The translations under genes were made by a program, and so were the position numbers. A model generated the notes under the pieces. The model worked only from the letters and a program-made list of their open reading frames with translations. It did no database searches and was not told where the DNA came from. Shown one piece after another: positions 54,654 to 63,794 of a stretch of 64,000 bases of DNA. Within the stretch, counting starts at the first letter, position 1. Each line of letters opens with the position of its first letter. Source of the stretch: Symsagittifera roscoffensis (Eukaryota > Xenacoelomorpha > Acoela > Convolutidae); the NCBI RefSeq assembly GCF_963678635.1, contig NC_087064.1:72293465-72357464 (forward strand), read 5' to 3'.

Positions 54654-56153
54654 TCAATGTTCCATCTCTTCCTCCTGTGATACTGACTCTGCACTTTCAG
54701 TTTCTGTGTCTTGCAACACATCATTAGCAATCCTGACGCTGTTGGAAGCAGTCCTCCAACACTTCTGCTCTTCTACCCTCTGTTTGCAACAAGGTAGGGG
54801 ATCCACGTTAGATTCTCTGTTCCTGCAGAAGCTGTTGTGGAGACACAACGTCACATTTCTCTCCAAATCTTCCTTCAACATCTCTGCCTTCTCCTTTCCA
54901 CTACGTTCACTTGTCCTGGAAATTCTTTTCACAGCGGTGGTCACTGCATTCCGATGAGTCACGAAAGCTCGCTTGAAAGCTCCTGCTCCAATGTCCAGCT
55001 GATATTCACTGTACACTCTGCCGTGCTTCGACATATGCTTTTTAGCATATTCGTACAACCATGCAGTCATGTTAGCTCTGAACCATGGCATCAATCGTCT
55101 TCTAGACCATATCTTTTTCACTTCCATCAAAATGTTTAGAATCTTGCACATGGTCTCGAAAAGATCTAAATCTTTTAGACAATCCAATTTCCGCAACTGT
55201 TCTCTCGTCGGTGCCTCTTGTCTATTGTTTTCTTTCACATGAGCTTCAAGCCATCGTATCGCCATCATAACTCCCACTATCACTATTGTTATGGGCTGTG
55301 ATGAATCTGGTAAACCCATGGAGAGCAGCTCTCCAGAGTCCCAGATCAACACCTGATTACTACGATTGGGATACCACCAAGTCTGCAACAAGCAGTGGCA
55401 GGGAAACTCATCATGCGTCAACATGATGCTCCTCCAATTGCGTTTTCCCGAAGCTTCCAGTAATGGTTCCATTTCCATCATCAATCGGTGGACTTCATCA
55501 ATCTCGCCTACTGTATTGTAATCTGTAACAGTTGATTCTCTCTGTTTCTGTCTTTCAAAGTCACTGAATTTCCCACTCACGTATCCCATGAACTTCCTTC
55601 CCAGTATCAATTCCAACTCCTCCTTTGTTCTCTCTGGAACCGCTGAGAACATTTTACATAGCAACTCGTAAAAATTTTCGGACATTCTCGTTAGTCTCAC
55701 ACACTTTGGTACTGAGAAGGCTTGATCCACGATCGTTCTCGTACTCTTTACATCCACAGCTACAAAATGCACCGGATATCTGCTCTTGCACATTGGAGCC
55801 AATGTCGAGCCCACCAAATATCGTGCTCCTGATGGTCTACAATAAGTCTCACTATGTCTGATGTTCATTTCCGCCTCGATCGCTTCCCTCCATTTTCCGA
55901 TGTGTTTCTGCTCGGTTTGTAGAACTCCTGGGAATACTTCTACACTGATGGCAGTGACCATCTCATGTCTCTGTTCTAGATTCAATAGTGACTCTAAAGA
56001 ACTAAACTTGCTGTAGAACCCTAGTGCAGTCACTAGATTCACCTCGGTTCCTCCATGACAATCCGCTATCAGTTCCGTTTCCGTTCTTGCTTTCATCACG
56101 ACATTCCCAAACAATACCGTCAATTGCTTGTGTTGTTTCTCTAGGTTCTTCAC
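54654..56153 (-). CDS. Accessory ORF 10, copy B (499 residues, intact, unknown)
   Basis: The longest intact frame of the element's extra region. It is mostly helical with conserved Cys/Trp (CPCHCLLQTWWYP-type, about residue 258 in B) and a basic motif MEVKKIWSRRRLMPWFR (about 345). A hydrophobic stretch ITIVIVGVMMAI (about residue 292) could be a membrane segment or buried helix. The tail is acidic. No known domain was recognised. The stop lies upstream of the 3' region and LTR, so this is the last gene. Copies A and C carry diverged or truncated versions. The start is the first ATG, and similarity to copy A begins close to it. Confidence 0.6.
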   Translation of the reverse strand: MKNLEKQHKQLTVLFGNVVMKARTETELIADCHGGTEVNLVTALGFYSKFSSLESLLNLEQRHEMVTAISVEVFPGVLQTEQKHIGKWREAIEAEMNIRHSETYCRPSGARYLVGSTLAPMCKSRYPVHFVAVDVKSTRTIVDQAFSVPKCVRLTRMSENFYELLCKMFSAVPERTKEELELILGRKFMGYVSGKFSDFERQKQRESTVTDYNTVGEIDEVHRLMMEMEPLLEASGKRNWRSIMLTHDEFPCHCLLQTWWYPNRSNQVLIWDSGELLSMGLPDSSQPITIVIVGVMMAIRWLEAHVKENNRQEAPTREQLRKLDCLKDLDLFETMCKILNILMEVKKIWSRRRLMPWFRANMTAWLYEYAKKHMSKHGRVYSEYQLDIGAGAFKRAFVTHRNAVTTAVKRISRTSERSGKEKAEMLKEDLERNVTLCLHNSFCRNRESNVDPLPCCKQRVEEQKCWRTASNSVRIANDVLQDTETESAESVSQEEEMEH

Positions 56154-56180
56154 ACAGTCCAGACTTCCACAAACGTGACC

Positions 56181-56684
56181 CTACAGTCCACAGACTTCCG
56201 CCAGACAGCTACCAGGTTTGACCCAGTCTTCTGGTCCCCAGCCAGGCAACTCCACTTTATCTTCACCGTTGCTCCTATAGGCCGTTATCATCACATTATA
56301 TATGATGTTAAGGTCACGCAGGTTGCAGTCTGCATTCAGCTCCCTCTGCACGTCTTGTGTTGCCCGTAATATCGAGTCAGCGTTGGGACTAGGACACCAT
56401 GATGGCCTCATCAATTCCCACACTGCCATCAAGCTCGTTCTTAGTAATTCATCTGTGAATCCCAACCCAAACTCCACTCTTTTGTCGGATTTTGGTACGG
56501 AAGGTGCAGTCACCTCTTCTTCCAAGACCAGTCCCAATTTGGTCTGAGGATTGGTAGCGCTCTCAATCATTAAAGTTCTCGACGTCCAGAATCTTAGCAA
56601 CACTGCCTGCTCATAATCGAAGAAGCAATCGCGTATGTCTTTACTCAGGAAAGGGTTGTACTCTATCCCTATGATTCCGGACAC
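56181..56684 (-). CDS. Accessory ORF 9, copy B (unknown)
   Basis: 167 residues starting MSGIIGIEYNPFL. It continues with a helix (LLRFWTSRTLMIES), a WCPSPNAD segment, and ends with PGSCLAEVC. It matches copy A 40624-41276 and fragment D. The frame ends 27 bases before the ATG of the next gene and overlaps the end of the previous one by 44 bases. Function unknown. Confidence 0.5.
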   Translation of the reverse strand: MSGIIGIEYNPFLSKDIRDCFFDYEQAVLLRFWTSRTLMIESATNPQTKLGLVLEEEVTAPSVPKSDKRVEFGLGFTDELLRTSLMAVWELMRPSWCPSPNADSILRATQDVQRELNADCNLRDLNIIYNVMITAYRSNGEDKVELPGWGPEDWVKPGSCLAEVCGL

Positions 56685-57039
56685 TGTTTGAGAATCTCCT
56701 GATTTCGTCTATCTTTCTCATGGGCTCTAACTCCTCGGGTTCCTTCATATTCACCCTCATCGGTTTGCTTTGCTGCATATCCAGCAGTGCTAACAAGAGT
56801 AAGGCTTTCGCTCGCTCATCGCCTTCCTTCAGCATCTTAACGCAAGTGTTGAATACAGGTACTGAAATCTGCTCTATCATGAATCGAATGAAACAGAGAG
56901 CGTCTCTCCGCTTCGCACACGCTACCGCTGCTCCCTCTTGGATTATCAGATCCCTCAGGTTCGTCATAAGGAAAACCTTCTCTTCTTTCGACCTCTTCCT
57001 TTCTTCTGAATCATATTCTTTGCGAGTCAGTCCCATCAT
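56641..57039 (-). CDS. Accessory ORF 8, copy B (unknown)
   Basis: 132 residues, helical. CAKRRDALCFIRFMI is shared with copy A. The sequence upstream of its ATG (to 57057) is also similar to copy A (GQLTFAW region), so it may have been joined to the preceding frame, which ends at a TAA at 57058. Confidence 0.5.
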   Translation of the reverse strand: MMGLTRKEYDSEERKRSKEEKVFLMTNLRDLIIQEGAAVACAKRRDALCFIRFMIEQISVPVFNTCVKMLKEGDERAKALLLLALLDMQQSKPMRVNMKEPEELEPMRKIDEIRRFSNSVRNHRDRVQPFPE

Positions 57040-57057
57040 GCACCAGGCGAACCTCAG

Positions 57058-57273
57058 TTAAAACTCTGTTCTTACGTAAGGTACTGCCATGAGAGCGTGT
57101 ATTCTTGGCGCAGTCCTCATCTCTTCTTCGAAGTACCGTAACACCACTGCTTTCCATGGAAGGCTCACCAACTGCTCCATCGTTTCTGCCTGTATCTCGG
57201 ACGACGCTAAAGTCCCGTACGCCTTCTGCTTGAGGGTGGTGCCTTGCAACATTGTCTCCAGATAACCCTCCAT
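57058..57273 (-). pseudogene. Accessory ORF 7 C-terminal part, copy B
   Basis: 71 residues with YFEEEMRTAPRIHALM, matching the C-terminal half of copy A ORF 7 (40160-40250). In copy A it is continuous with the basic part, while in B a frame change near 57280 separates them. Confidence 0.5.
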
Positions 57274-57286
57274 GGCACTCTTGTCT

Positions 57287-58060
57287 TCAAGCCATCACAT
57301 ACCCTCTAGCCGAGTTTCGGTACTCCAACATCTCCATGTATCCACCGGCGGGTTCATCTATCGACACAGCCTCCGATACTGTCAGTCGGTTATACTCCAC
57401 TGGTACTAGTTGTCCTGCGACACTTCCCTTTCCGTGATTTATGGGAGATGGCTTAAAGTCTTTCATTGTGCTCTCTCCACATTGGCTGAGTATTTCCATT
57501 TCTAAGGTTGCTCCAGTTAGAGTGCGGTCACTCCTTTTGGATTTATAACCTGTTGACTTTTTTCCCGCCATGAGAATGGGTGGCACCATCGCTATATCAG
57601 TCAACCTTTTATCTGTGCCAGGCAATTGATAATCACCTTGTCCCAAATCCATGACCTCTTCGACTCGTTTCCTTTTCGCTGAATTGACAGCTTTCATCGA
57701 TATCTCCGAATCCACCTTTGTCTTTCCTACTCTCCTCGGCATCACTCTGCTGCCTAACTTCATTTTCATCGCGTTGATCTTATCAATCACCAATTTCGAT
57801 CGCATCGTTCCTCTCCTGGTTCTTGACAGATACACCACCTCTCCTTTATCGTCCTGCGGTGTCATCTTGATGGGAGAATTCGCTTCACTTTCATCAGTGG
57901 CTGAGTCAATCAACAACTCACTCAATCTCCCTTCACACTCATCAAGCTTGTCAAGGACTTCCCGCATCAAGGGTCGGTTGAGACCTGTTTTCAGAATGGA
58001 CTGGGTCCCATAGCTCTGAACTACTGTCCAGAATTCTTCCATGAACGCCACTCTGTCCAA
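57287..58060 (-). CDS. Accessory ORF 6/7, copy B (basic, unknown)
   Basis: 257 residues. The first 50 (MDRVAFMEEFWTVVQSYG) match the end of copy A ORF 6, and the rest is basic with nuclear-signal-like stretches (AKRKRVEEVMD, YKSKRSDR), as in copy A ORF 7. The boundary between the two proteins therefore falls differently in the two copies, and one long polyprotein is possible. Function unknown. Confidence 0.5.
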   Translation of the reverse strand: MDRVAFMEEFWTVVQSYGTQSILKTGLNRPLMREVLDKLDECEGRLSELLIDSATDESEANSPIKMTPQDDKGEVVYLSRTRRGTMRSKLVIDKINAMKMKLGSRVMPRRVGKTKVDSEISMKAVNSAKRKRVEEVMDLGQGDYQLPGTDKRLTDIAMVPPILMAGKKSTGYKSKRSDRTLTGATLEMEILSQCGESTMKDFKPSPINHGKGSVAGQLVPVEYNRLTVSEAVSIDEPAGGYMEMLEYRNSARGYVMA

Positions 58061-58461
58061 TCTACATCCCGTCCTATTCTCATGTTCTCGGTGATGTACA
58101 TCCCACTCTCTTCGGGCAACGTTCCCAAGAAAGGTACTCTGGCTGAGCCCTCTATTCTTCTCATTCTAGGTGGTTCCATGAGGATTCTTTTTTCGTTCTT
58201 TCTTGAATTGCCAGGAGAGCTGCTCTCCGGCAAATTCCGTTTCATTTCCATAAAGGCTGACGGAGGCTCCAGTGTCGAAATGCCTTCATCCGCTGGCTCA
58301 ATCGTCTCCAACGTATCCGCGTTGTTCTCAAGATCACTGAAGATAATTGAAATCCAGGCTGGATACTCCTCCTGTCGATGCCCTGTCGTCTTCCCCACCA
58401 GCTTGACTTGCATCTTGTTGCATGGGTTTTTCGGTTTGAAGGCTTCCACCCTGTCCGTCAT
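58021..58461 (-). pseudogene. Accessory ORF 6 middle part, copy B
   Basis: 146-residue frame, Pro/Ser/Glu-rich, ending DWTEWRSW; the aligned copy A part has AWRELLSEF. It is displaced in frame from both neighbours, so it is part of a broken ORF. Confidence 0.4.
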
Positions 58462-58861
58462 CTCCTTCTGACATATCCTTCTTTGAGCTCGAGGGTCCTT
58501 GCTTATCGTAGTCGGTTCCTTCCAGAAACTTCGGTATGATCAATGTACCGGCCGATCTATCTTCCTCTTCTCCATAGACCACTTTGATTTCCTCGCAGCC
58601 GAAGGGTGCTAGGAAGGTTCTCGTTCGCAGCGTTCCCACTACCGTCAACTCCGGTTTCACGCTAGTCAGGATCAAGGAGGCCTCAGGCAGTTTGGTCCTG
58701 CCTCTCATCTTCATAGGCGCTAAGCCTAAACCCGCCCATTCCTCATCAAATCTTCCAGACGTGGGAGTCGCTGCGTTGCTTATTCGCCTTCTCGTCGCTT
58801 GATCCGTATAGGCAAATCGTGTGTACTGTATGTAACACAGCAGCGGCATTTCTTCCCACAA
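58334..58861 (-). pseudogene. Accessory ORF 6 N-terminal part, copy B
   Basis: 175 residues, starting near an aromatic segment (LLCYIQYTRFAY). A central beta-rich part is followed by an acidic, Gly/Ser-rich tail. Only its order and weak similarity tie it to copy A 38440-38900. No domain was recognised. Confidence 0.4.
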
Positions 58862-58901
58862 AGTATGTATCCATCGTTGCTACGAAATTCCCTATTCTCC
58901 T

Positions 58902-59468
58902 TTAATTGGTTTCGAATGCTCTCAACCTAGGAGTTTGTACCACGGAGACTGCTCCGAGCAACATCCTCCTTATCAGAGGGAATTCGGGGATTGCGTCCGG
59001 CAGCTTCTCGTAATCACCCCAGTATTTCGTCTCTTCTCTCACCTTGTGATATGCTGCAGTGAGACGAGGAACTCTGCTCATTTCACCATTCGTCTTGTCA
59101 TAGGGTCTCAGATTCCAGAGCTTTGGAAACACCTCGATGTGTCCTCTTTCTACTTCTCCCATGCGATCACGGAAGTGATCGTCAAAGTTGATGACTGTCA
59201 TCTCTGGCTCTGATGTTTTCGCAAATAACATATTTTCACTCATGAGCTCCCGGAATGTGTGCTGCTTACACCAGTTCAGTACACAACCATCCACTGCTGA
59301 AATGAGGTTCAGGTGCAGCACCGACCTCCTATAGGCCTCCACCTTAACGTCAGGGAACGCAAACGTGACTGCTGGTCCATAGATCACTGTAACAAACTCT
59401 GTGGCTCCTCTGATCAGTGCTAAGGGATCGATTCTCATAGCCAAGCTCAGATCGGTTAACAGGGGCAT
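58902..59468 (-). CDS. Accessory ORF 5, copy B (unknown)
   Basis: 188 residues beginning MPLLTDLSLAMRIDP, with YGPAVTFAF and, near the end, IPEFPLIRRML. All three motifs recur in order in copy A (37890-38400). The open frame is intact. No known domain. The preceding bases (59469-59580) are coding-like in copy A, so the ATG at 59468 may not be the true start. Confidence 0.5.
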   Translation of the reverse strand: MPLLTDLSLAMRIDPLALIRGATEFVTVIYGPAVTFAFPDVKVEAYRRSVLHLNLISAVDGCVLNWCKQHTFRELMSENMLFAKTSEPEMTVINFDDHFRDRMGEVERGHIEVFPKLWNLRPYDKTNGEMSRVPRLTAAYHKVREETKYWGDYEKLPDAIPEFPLIRRMLLGAVSVVQTPRLRAFETN

Positions 59469-59584
59469 GCCTCCAACATGTCGTCTAACATCTTCTTCTC
59501 TTTCGATAGTCTCATCTTCTCCCGTTCCAAAGCGATTTTGTTGTAGGAGATATTGGATAAGAGTATGTCTCAGGAGTATGTATC

Positions 59585-60160
59585 TTATTCCACGAGTCCG
59601 TGGATTTCTTCATATCTAAATTCCTCACTCTCTCTCATCTGCTCTGGGCAACGTGTCAATTTCATCAGTCCTCCCAAGTTTCCGTGGGTAATCGCAATCA
59701 GTGTTAGAAGCCCATCTAACCGCAGGTTCTGAATTCCTTCGGTGAGCAGCATCGCCGGTTCTTTCACGAAACTCTCTGCTCCAAACGTCACGAACAAGGC
59801 TAGTAGTTCCACTATTGACACTTCCACTACTGCTTGGAGGAATTCCTTAATCAAGTAACGAGAGACTTTCGGGTAGACTTTTGCCAAGAAGGACGCGGTC
59901 CATCCGGCTCCCAACCCTTCCAGCATGCTGTCTGTCCGTTCAAAGCTTTCCTGTCCCTTCACTTCCTGGGTCCAGAAGGTTTCCAGGGTAATCTGACACA
60001 TTCTGTTTACAAATTCAGCGGTCTTTTCTTCGGCATTTTCCGCCAGGTTCACCTCCTTTAACAAGTAGGCATGGATCTTCGCGATCATCACAGGGCCTTG
60101 CTCAAAAGCATCTGCACCCAATGCCGCTACTCTAGTGAATTTTCCTTCTCGTGTCTTCAC
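59585..60160 (-). CDS. Accessory ORF 4, copy B (unknown, helical)
   Basis: 191 residues, helical, with LRLDGLLTLIAITHG near the end, matching copy A at about 37640. It starts about 55 bases after the end of the SGNH-like gene. No recognised domain. Confidence 0.5.
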   Translation of the reverse strand: MKTREGKFTRVAALGADAFEQGPVMIAKIHAYLLKEVNLAENAEEKTAEFVNRMCQITLETFWTQEVKGQESFERTDSMLEGLGAGWTASFLAKVYPKVSRYLIKEFLQAVVEVSIVELLALFVTFGAESFVKEPAMLLTEGIQNLRLDGLLTLIAITHGNLGGLMKLTRCPEQMRESEEFRYEEIHGLVE

Positions 60161-60212
60161 CTGTCATTTCCATTGCTCGGAACCATAAGTCGTTGGACAT
60201 CGCTACGATCAC

Positions 60213-60920
60213 TCAATGGTCGTCGTCTATTCCCGGTTTCAGTTTGAGCTGTCGACTGAAATTGGACAGTTCTAACCCCAGCACCTCGTCCAACACTAAC
60301 ATGAGCAGCGCATGGTCCTTGAATCCTCTCATCGCGTTCGAGATATCTGACCACACTGCAGGAAGTTCAGCCCTGAGTGGCCTCAGGTTCTCCATCTCTA
60401 TCATGCGATTTGGGGCTGATATGATCACATCATATTTTCTTTCCGAAAGCAAGGTCACAATCGCATACACGAATTTCAGTCCATCCGGGAGATATGCATA
60501 CCCCGGAGACAACGCGAATACTACTCTCGGTGTCACTTTGGTGAACGACCCCTCCTTCGTCGCATCCACCACTTCACCCATCGACTCAAGGATATCTTTT
60601 ATCGCTGGCCACACAGCATTCTCTGCCGTTGTAGGATCTCTGAGTCTGCTCAGACAACCTCTACTGTGTAGATGGTCCTTGATGCCAGCAAACACGATCG
60701 TAATTGGGTTCATGTCCGTCTGTCTTTGTACCCCTATAGCCAGAGATACCGATTGCAGTAGGTCCAGATCGACCGCTGCCAACATTATAACGTCCGGCCA
60801 AAACAGAGACTTGGAGGTATACACGAACTCTGAGTTCGCTTCTATCATGATCTTGGCCTTCCTCATTTCTGCTTTGTCATAGGCGGCGAAAATGGTCTGA
60901 TCTTTCCTTATCGCTTTCAA
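60213..60920 (-). CDS. Accessory ORF 3, copy B: SGNH-like protein
   Basis: 235 residues. Alpha/beta alternation as in SGNH hydrolases: strand and turn LFWPDVIMLAAVDLDLL (block I position; A-V-D-L instead of G-D-S-L), VFAGIKDHLHSRG (block III; GxND is degenerate here, G-I-K-D, but G-R-N-D in copy A), SPGYAYLPDGLKFV, and the end PGIDDDH (a possible D-x-x-H, with His as the last residue before the stop). It lacks a clear nucleophile Ser, so it may be a binding protein derived from SGNH. The order next to a true SGNH hydrolase suggests an ancient duplication. Confidence 0.5.
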   Translation of the reverse strand: MKAIRKDQTIFAAYDKAEMRKAKIMIEANSEFVYTSKSLFWPDVIMLAAVDLDLLQSVSLAIGVQRQTDMNPITIVFAGIKDHLHSRGCLSRLRDPTTAENAVWPAIKDILESMGEVVDATKEGSFTKVTPRVVFALSPGYAYLPDGLKFVYAIVTLLSERKYDVIISAPNRMIEMENLRPLRAELPAVWSDISNAMRGFKDHALLMLVLDEVLGLELSNFSRQLKLKPGIDDDH

Positions 60921-60947
60921 CCCGCCGTATCTTTGGACATCGCCATC

Positions 60948-61379
60948 TTAATTCCCTAGTTTCGGGTATATTCTCTCCTTTATATGACCTGGGGGTGAGC
61001 TCACTTGCCTAAACATCTTCACATGTTGTCCGATCGGCGCCCTTGTCACTAGAAATCTTCCAAGTCTCTCTTCTCGATTCACTTCATCATGATTCAATCT
61101 CACATCTTGCAATGGTCTCGCTTTCACTGGTCCCATTGTGTTGTTAGAGGGCAATCCCTCTAGGTCAGCAAATCTCAAGGCCGTCGTGGAGCTGAAATTT
61201 ATGCTAGCGGCTATCAACCAGTCTACGCCGGTTATCGAGTACAGTCTGCTGACGGATAGCGTCGCTCCATTCAGCATCCTCCTTGCATCTTCGATGAAAC
61301 TTACCCTCTGGAGATCCAGCTTCATTAGTTCGTCTATGTATACATGCCAGGGAGATGGTATGGGTCTTGACCACATCAA
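60948..61379 (-). pseudogene. Accessory ORF 3 N-terminal region, copy B
   Basis: 143 residues. The first 15 come from a 79-bp duplicated segment (61338-61416). The rest (MGPVKARPLQDVRL) matches copy A 36240-36520 (MGPINYRPLKLLGS). It ends at a TAA 28 bases before the next ATG and in copy A is likewise separated by a stop. Confidence 0.45.
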
Positions 61380-61416
61380 CGAGCCTCTGCCCGGGCGTCT
61401 CTCCTCTCGACTGGTA
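61338..61416 (-). repeat. 79-bp duplication, copy 1
   Basis: GTATACATGCCAGGGAGATG to CTCGACTGGTA, apparently identical to 62052-62130. Confidence 0.9.
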
Positions 61417-62189
61417 CTTGTCGTCTCCGATCTCGTGTCCGATCTAGACGTGTTTCCAGGCTAGGAGGCACAAAGGTGGTAATCACCGCGTCATTCGCTG
61501 TTCCTTCTTCCTTCAGCGCTCCTGTGTCAAAGAGTTCCGCCTCTATTTCATCCAACCGCTCTTGGAAGACTCGATTCAACCAAGACTGTCCTTCGATACT
61601 ATCGAAGTGGATGCCGTCCGTGGTCAGTCTGGCCTGATCCATAGCTCTCAACTCATGTTCGATGTCCATGAGGATCATTCTTCCGGCATTCCGACTTGCG
61701 AGATTCCTCAAGATGTTATTCCTCCTGACGACTCCTTCGTTGTGCCTTCTTCCTGCTGACAGTGCAAACGGTCAGTACTGCGCAATTGAATTTCTGCCAG
61801 AGGGTAGTAAACAAGCACACCATCATTGATTCCCATAGTGCTTCCTGCTCATCCGAACCTCTGGAGATGTCATTCGTTCCAACCAGGATCATCACATTGG
61901 GGATCCTCCCTGGATTCATCAGTTCCACCATTCGATATAACTGGGCTATCGTCGCGCCTCCGAAGGCCATCACCGTGGTGACCCAAGAGGTCCTCAAATT
62001 CGATAGTACACTGACCAAGCTGTCTCCCAGTATCAGATGTGATGTCCCCGGGTATACATGCCAGGGAGATGGTATGGGTCTTGACCACATCAACGAGCCT
62101 CTGCCCGGGCGTCTCTCCTCTCGACTGGTACCCGGGCGTCTCTCCTCTCCAAGTTTACTGCCGGGTTCCAAGTCTATCGATTGAAGCAA
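61376..62189 (-). pseudogene. SGNH (GDSL-type) hydrolase, copy B, all catalytic motifs present but frame broken
   Basis: Frame 62189-61716 has block I LILGDSL, the glycine block AFGGATIAQ and block III LVGTNDISRG. A frame change at about 61740-61770 leads to 61711-61376 with block V TTDGIHFD, then a Glu/Arg-rich tail. Ser, Gly, Asn, Asp and His of the SGNH set are all retained, unlike copy A (Asn for Ser). The natural substrate is unknown. Such domains occur as accessory esterases in some retrotransposons (CR1/L2 elements and rotifer Penelope-like elements). Confidence 0.75.
62052..62130 (-). repeat. 79-bp duplication, copy 2
   Basis: Partner of 61338-61416. A further 18 bases (CCCGGGCGTCTCTCCTCT) repeat again at 62131-62148. 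Confidence 0.9.
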
Positions 62190-63369
62190 GCTCTCGGATC
62201 TGTCTCCGGAACTCCCGTAAAATTATATCTCAATTGATTGTTCTTTTGTACGTCTATTACACGTGACACTTTCTTCGCTGGCATCTTCTGTATTCTTCTC
62301 TCTGGGGCCTTCAAGCTCCCCATGAGTGGCGTCACGTCACTTATCCCCTGTCTGATCACGGTCTGGGAGAGTCGTACTCTGCCCGTGTCGTCGATCGTTC
62401 CATAGGGTGCAGTCACCCTGGAACCTGGCGCATTCTTGTTGGCGACCAGTCGTCCAGCTGTCTCTATCAGCTTCCTCACCGTTTGTTCCACGACGGGGTC
62501 ACCCAAGGTGTCACTAGGGTCCGGGATTGTCACTCGATCTGTCGCTGTCGGGAGCCGTGTCTCCGTTGTCTGACTCATTTCTCGAGGCGTCAAGAGCTCC
62601 ATCGGGGACTGCCCACGAGGAGTACTCCTTGCAGGTATCACTTTCTCCACGGCCGTTGTCAACGCCCTCCGTTCCGATCGCTCCTTGTAGTCCTGCCTCA
62701 AGCGCTCAATTTCTTGACCCTGCTTTTTTTGCAGTCTTCGAACAATTTTTTGCACATGTCCCGATCTTCCTCCGTAATGAGCATGGTTTTGGTCATCTCG
62801 TCCAGCTCCCTTTTCGTCCTTTCCAGTTCATCCTTCATCCCATCCAGATCTTGCATGGTTTGGTTCGTCTGAACCTTTTGTCCCACTTTCGCCCTCTTTG
62901 GTGGCACAGCTGCTCTCAGTGGTGAAACCGACGAGGCAGCCTCGCTGTTCATCTCCTGATGCATTCTCGTCAGCCCAGGTTTGGGCTTGGAGGGCATAGG
63001 TATTTCACCTGGTTGGTAAGTCCTAGAACTTCCCAATCCAGGCTCATTCGCCAAGTCACTCCCTGAGAGAGCCCCGTTTCTCCACCTCATAACTCTCATG
63101 TTCGGGCGGTCTAGCACTCCCCTCTCTCCATATGCTGCCATCCACAGGACTTCCGTGGGGCGGTTCCCACGGTTGTCATGCCCCAAGATGTTAATCAGGG
63201 CGGTCAGCAACATGACTACCTCTGGGTCCTCCAGAGCAAAGTCTCGATCCATCAGCCGACGATAGATCGCATCTATCATCGGTCCTACATATGCCTCTGC
63301 CAGGTCCATCAATTCATCCAAGTTGAAATTGTCCATTCTGTTCTTCAAGTTCGATTCGATTTGATTCAA
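62174..63369 (-). pseudogene. Accessory ORF 1, copy B: head, coiled coil and tail (one frame change)
   Basis: Frame 63369-62698 (223 residues) has the helical head and the EPGLGSSRTYQPGEIPMP motif shared with copy A, then a Lys-rich linker and a heptad-type coiled coil (about residues 165-215). At A7 (62725-62731) the reading must move by -1 to continue the coil in 62755-62174, which ends in a Pro/Thr-rich tail. This may be a one-base indel in the A run or ribosomal slippage. Unknown function; a structural, oligomerising protein is likely. Confidence 0.6.
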
Positions 63370-63794
63370 AGGTTTGACTCAAGTGAGTAATTAAATGATC
63401 AATCAGGATCTAGAAAAGAAGTCACAAATATCACACTTGTTAGTTTCACCTTAACAGATATCGTTAGAATTTACTTAAAAACAGTTCCGATGAAAAGATA
63501 TTTATCCTAAAATTTATTAAAATCAATCGGTCTCTAAAATTTTGGAATTCGACCTAAGATTGGACAGTCCAAACTTTGGATCTATTCCTAAGATCGTCTT
63601 TCAGTTGTTCATGGTCACTAACCCCTTCTTACCCAGGACCTTAATAACATAACACATAACATAACATAACACACATAATCACACATATCACACATTACAT
63701 ACAACTTATTCGTCCTTAGCCTAACACTCTCACGCCCGTCACTCAGCCTATACTTAAGTAATATTTCTTATGTAAATATACTTGTATATTAGTA
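63370..63794 (-). other. Non-coding spacer with ACATA low-complexity repeat
   Basis: Lies between the macro-like domain and ORF 1, as in copy A (33571-34030). It contains about 65 bp of (CATAA)/(CACATA) repeats at 63640-63705. No gene seen. Confidence 0.6.

Larger units (their letters stand above)
52930..55130 (-). repeat. Right arm of 5.4-kb inverted repeat
   Basis: Partner of 49747-51935. Together with the left arm it places two 3' ends of the element tail to tail. Confidence 0.85.

Noticed and set aside
60151-60882. 243-codon plus-strand frame
   Set aside because: It is antisense to the SGNH-like ORF 3 of copy B, which has a homologue in copy A; the plus-strand frame has none.
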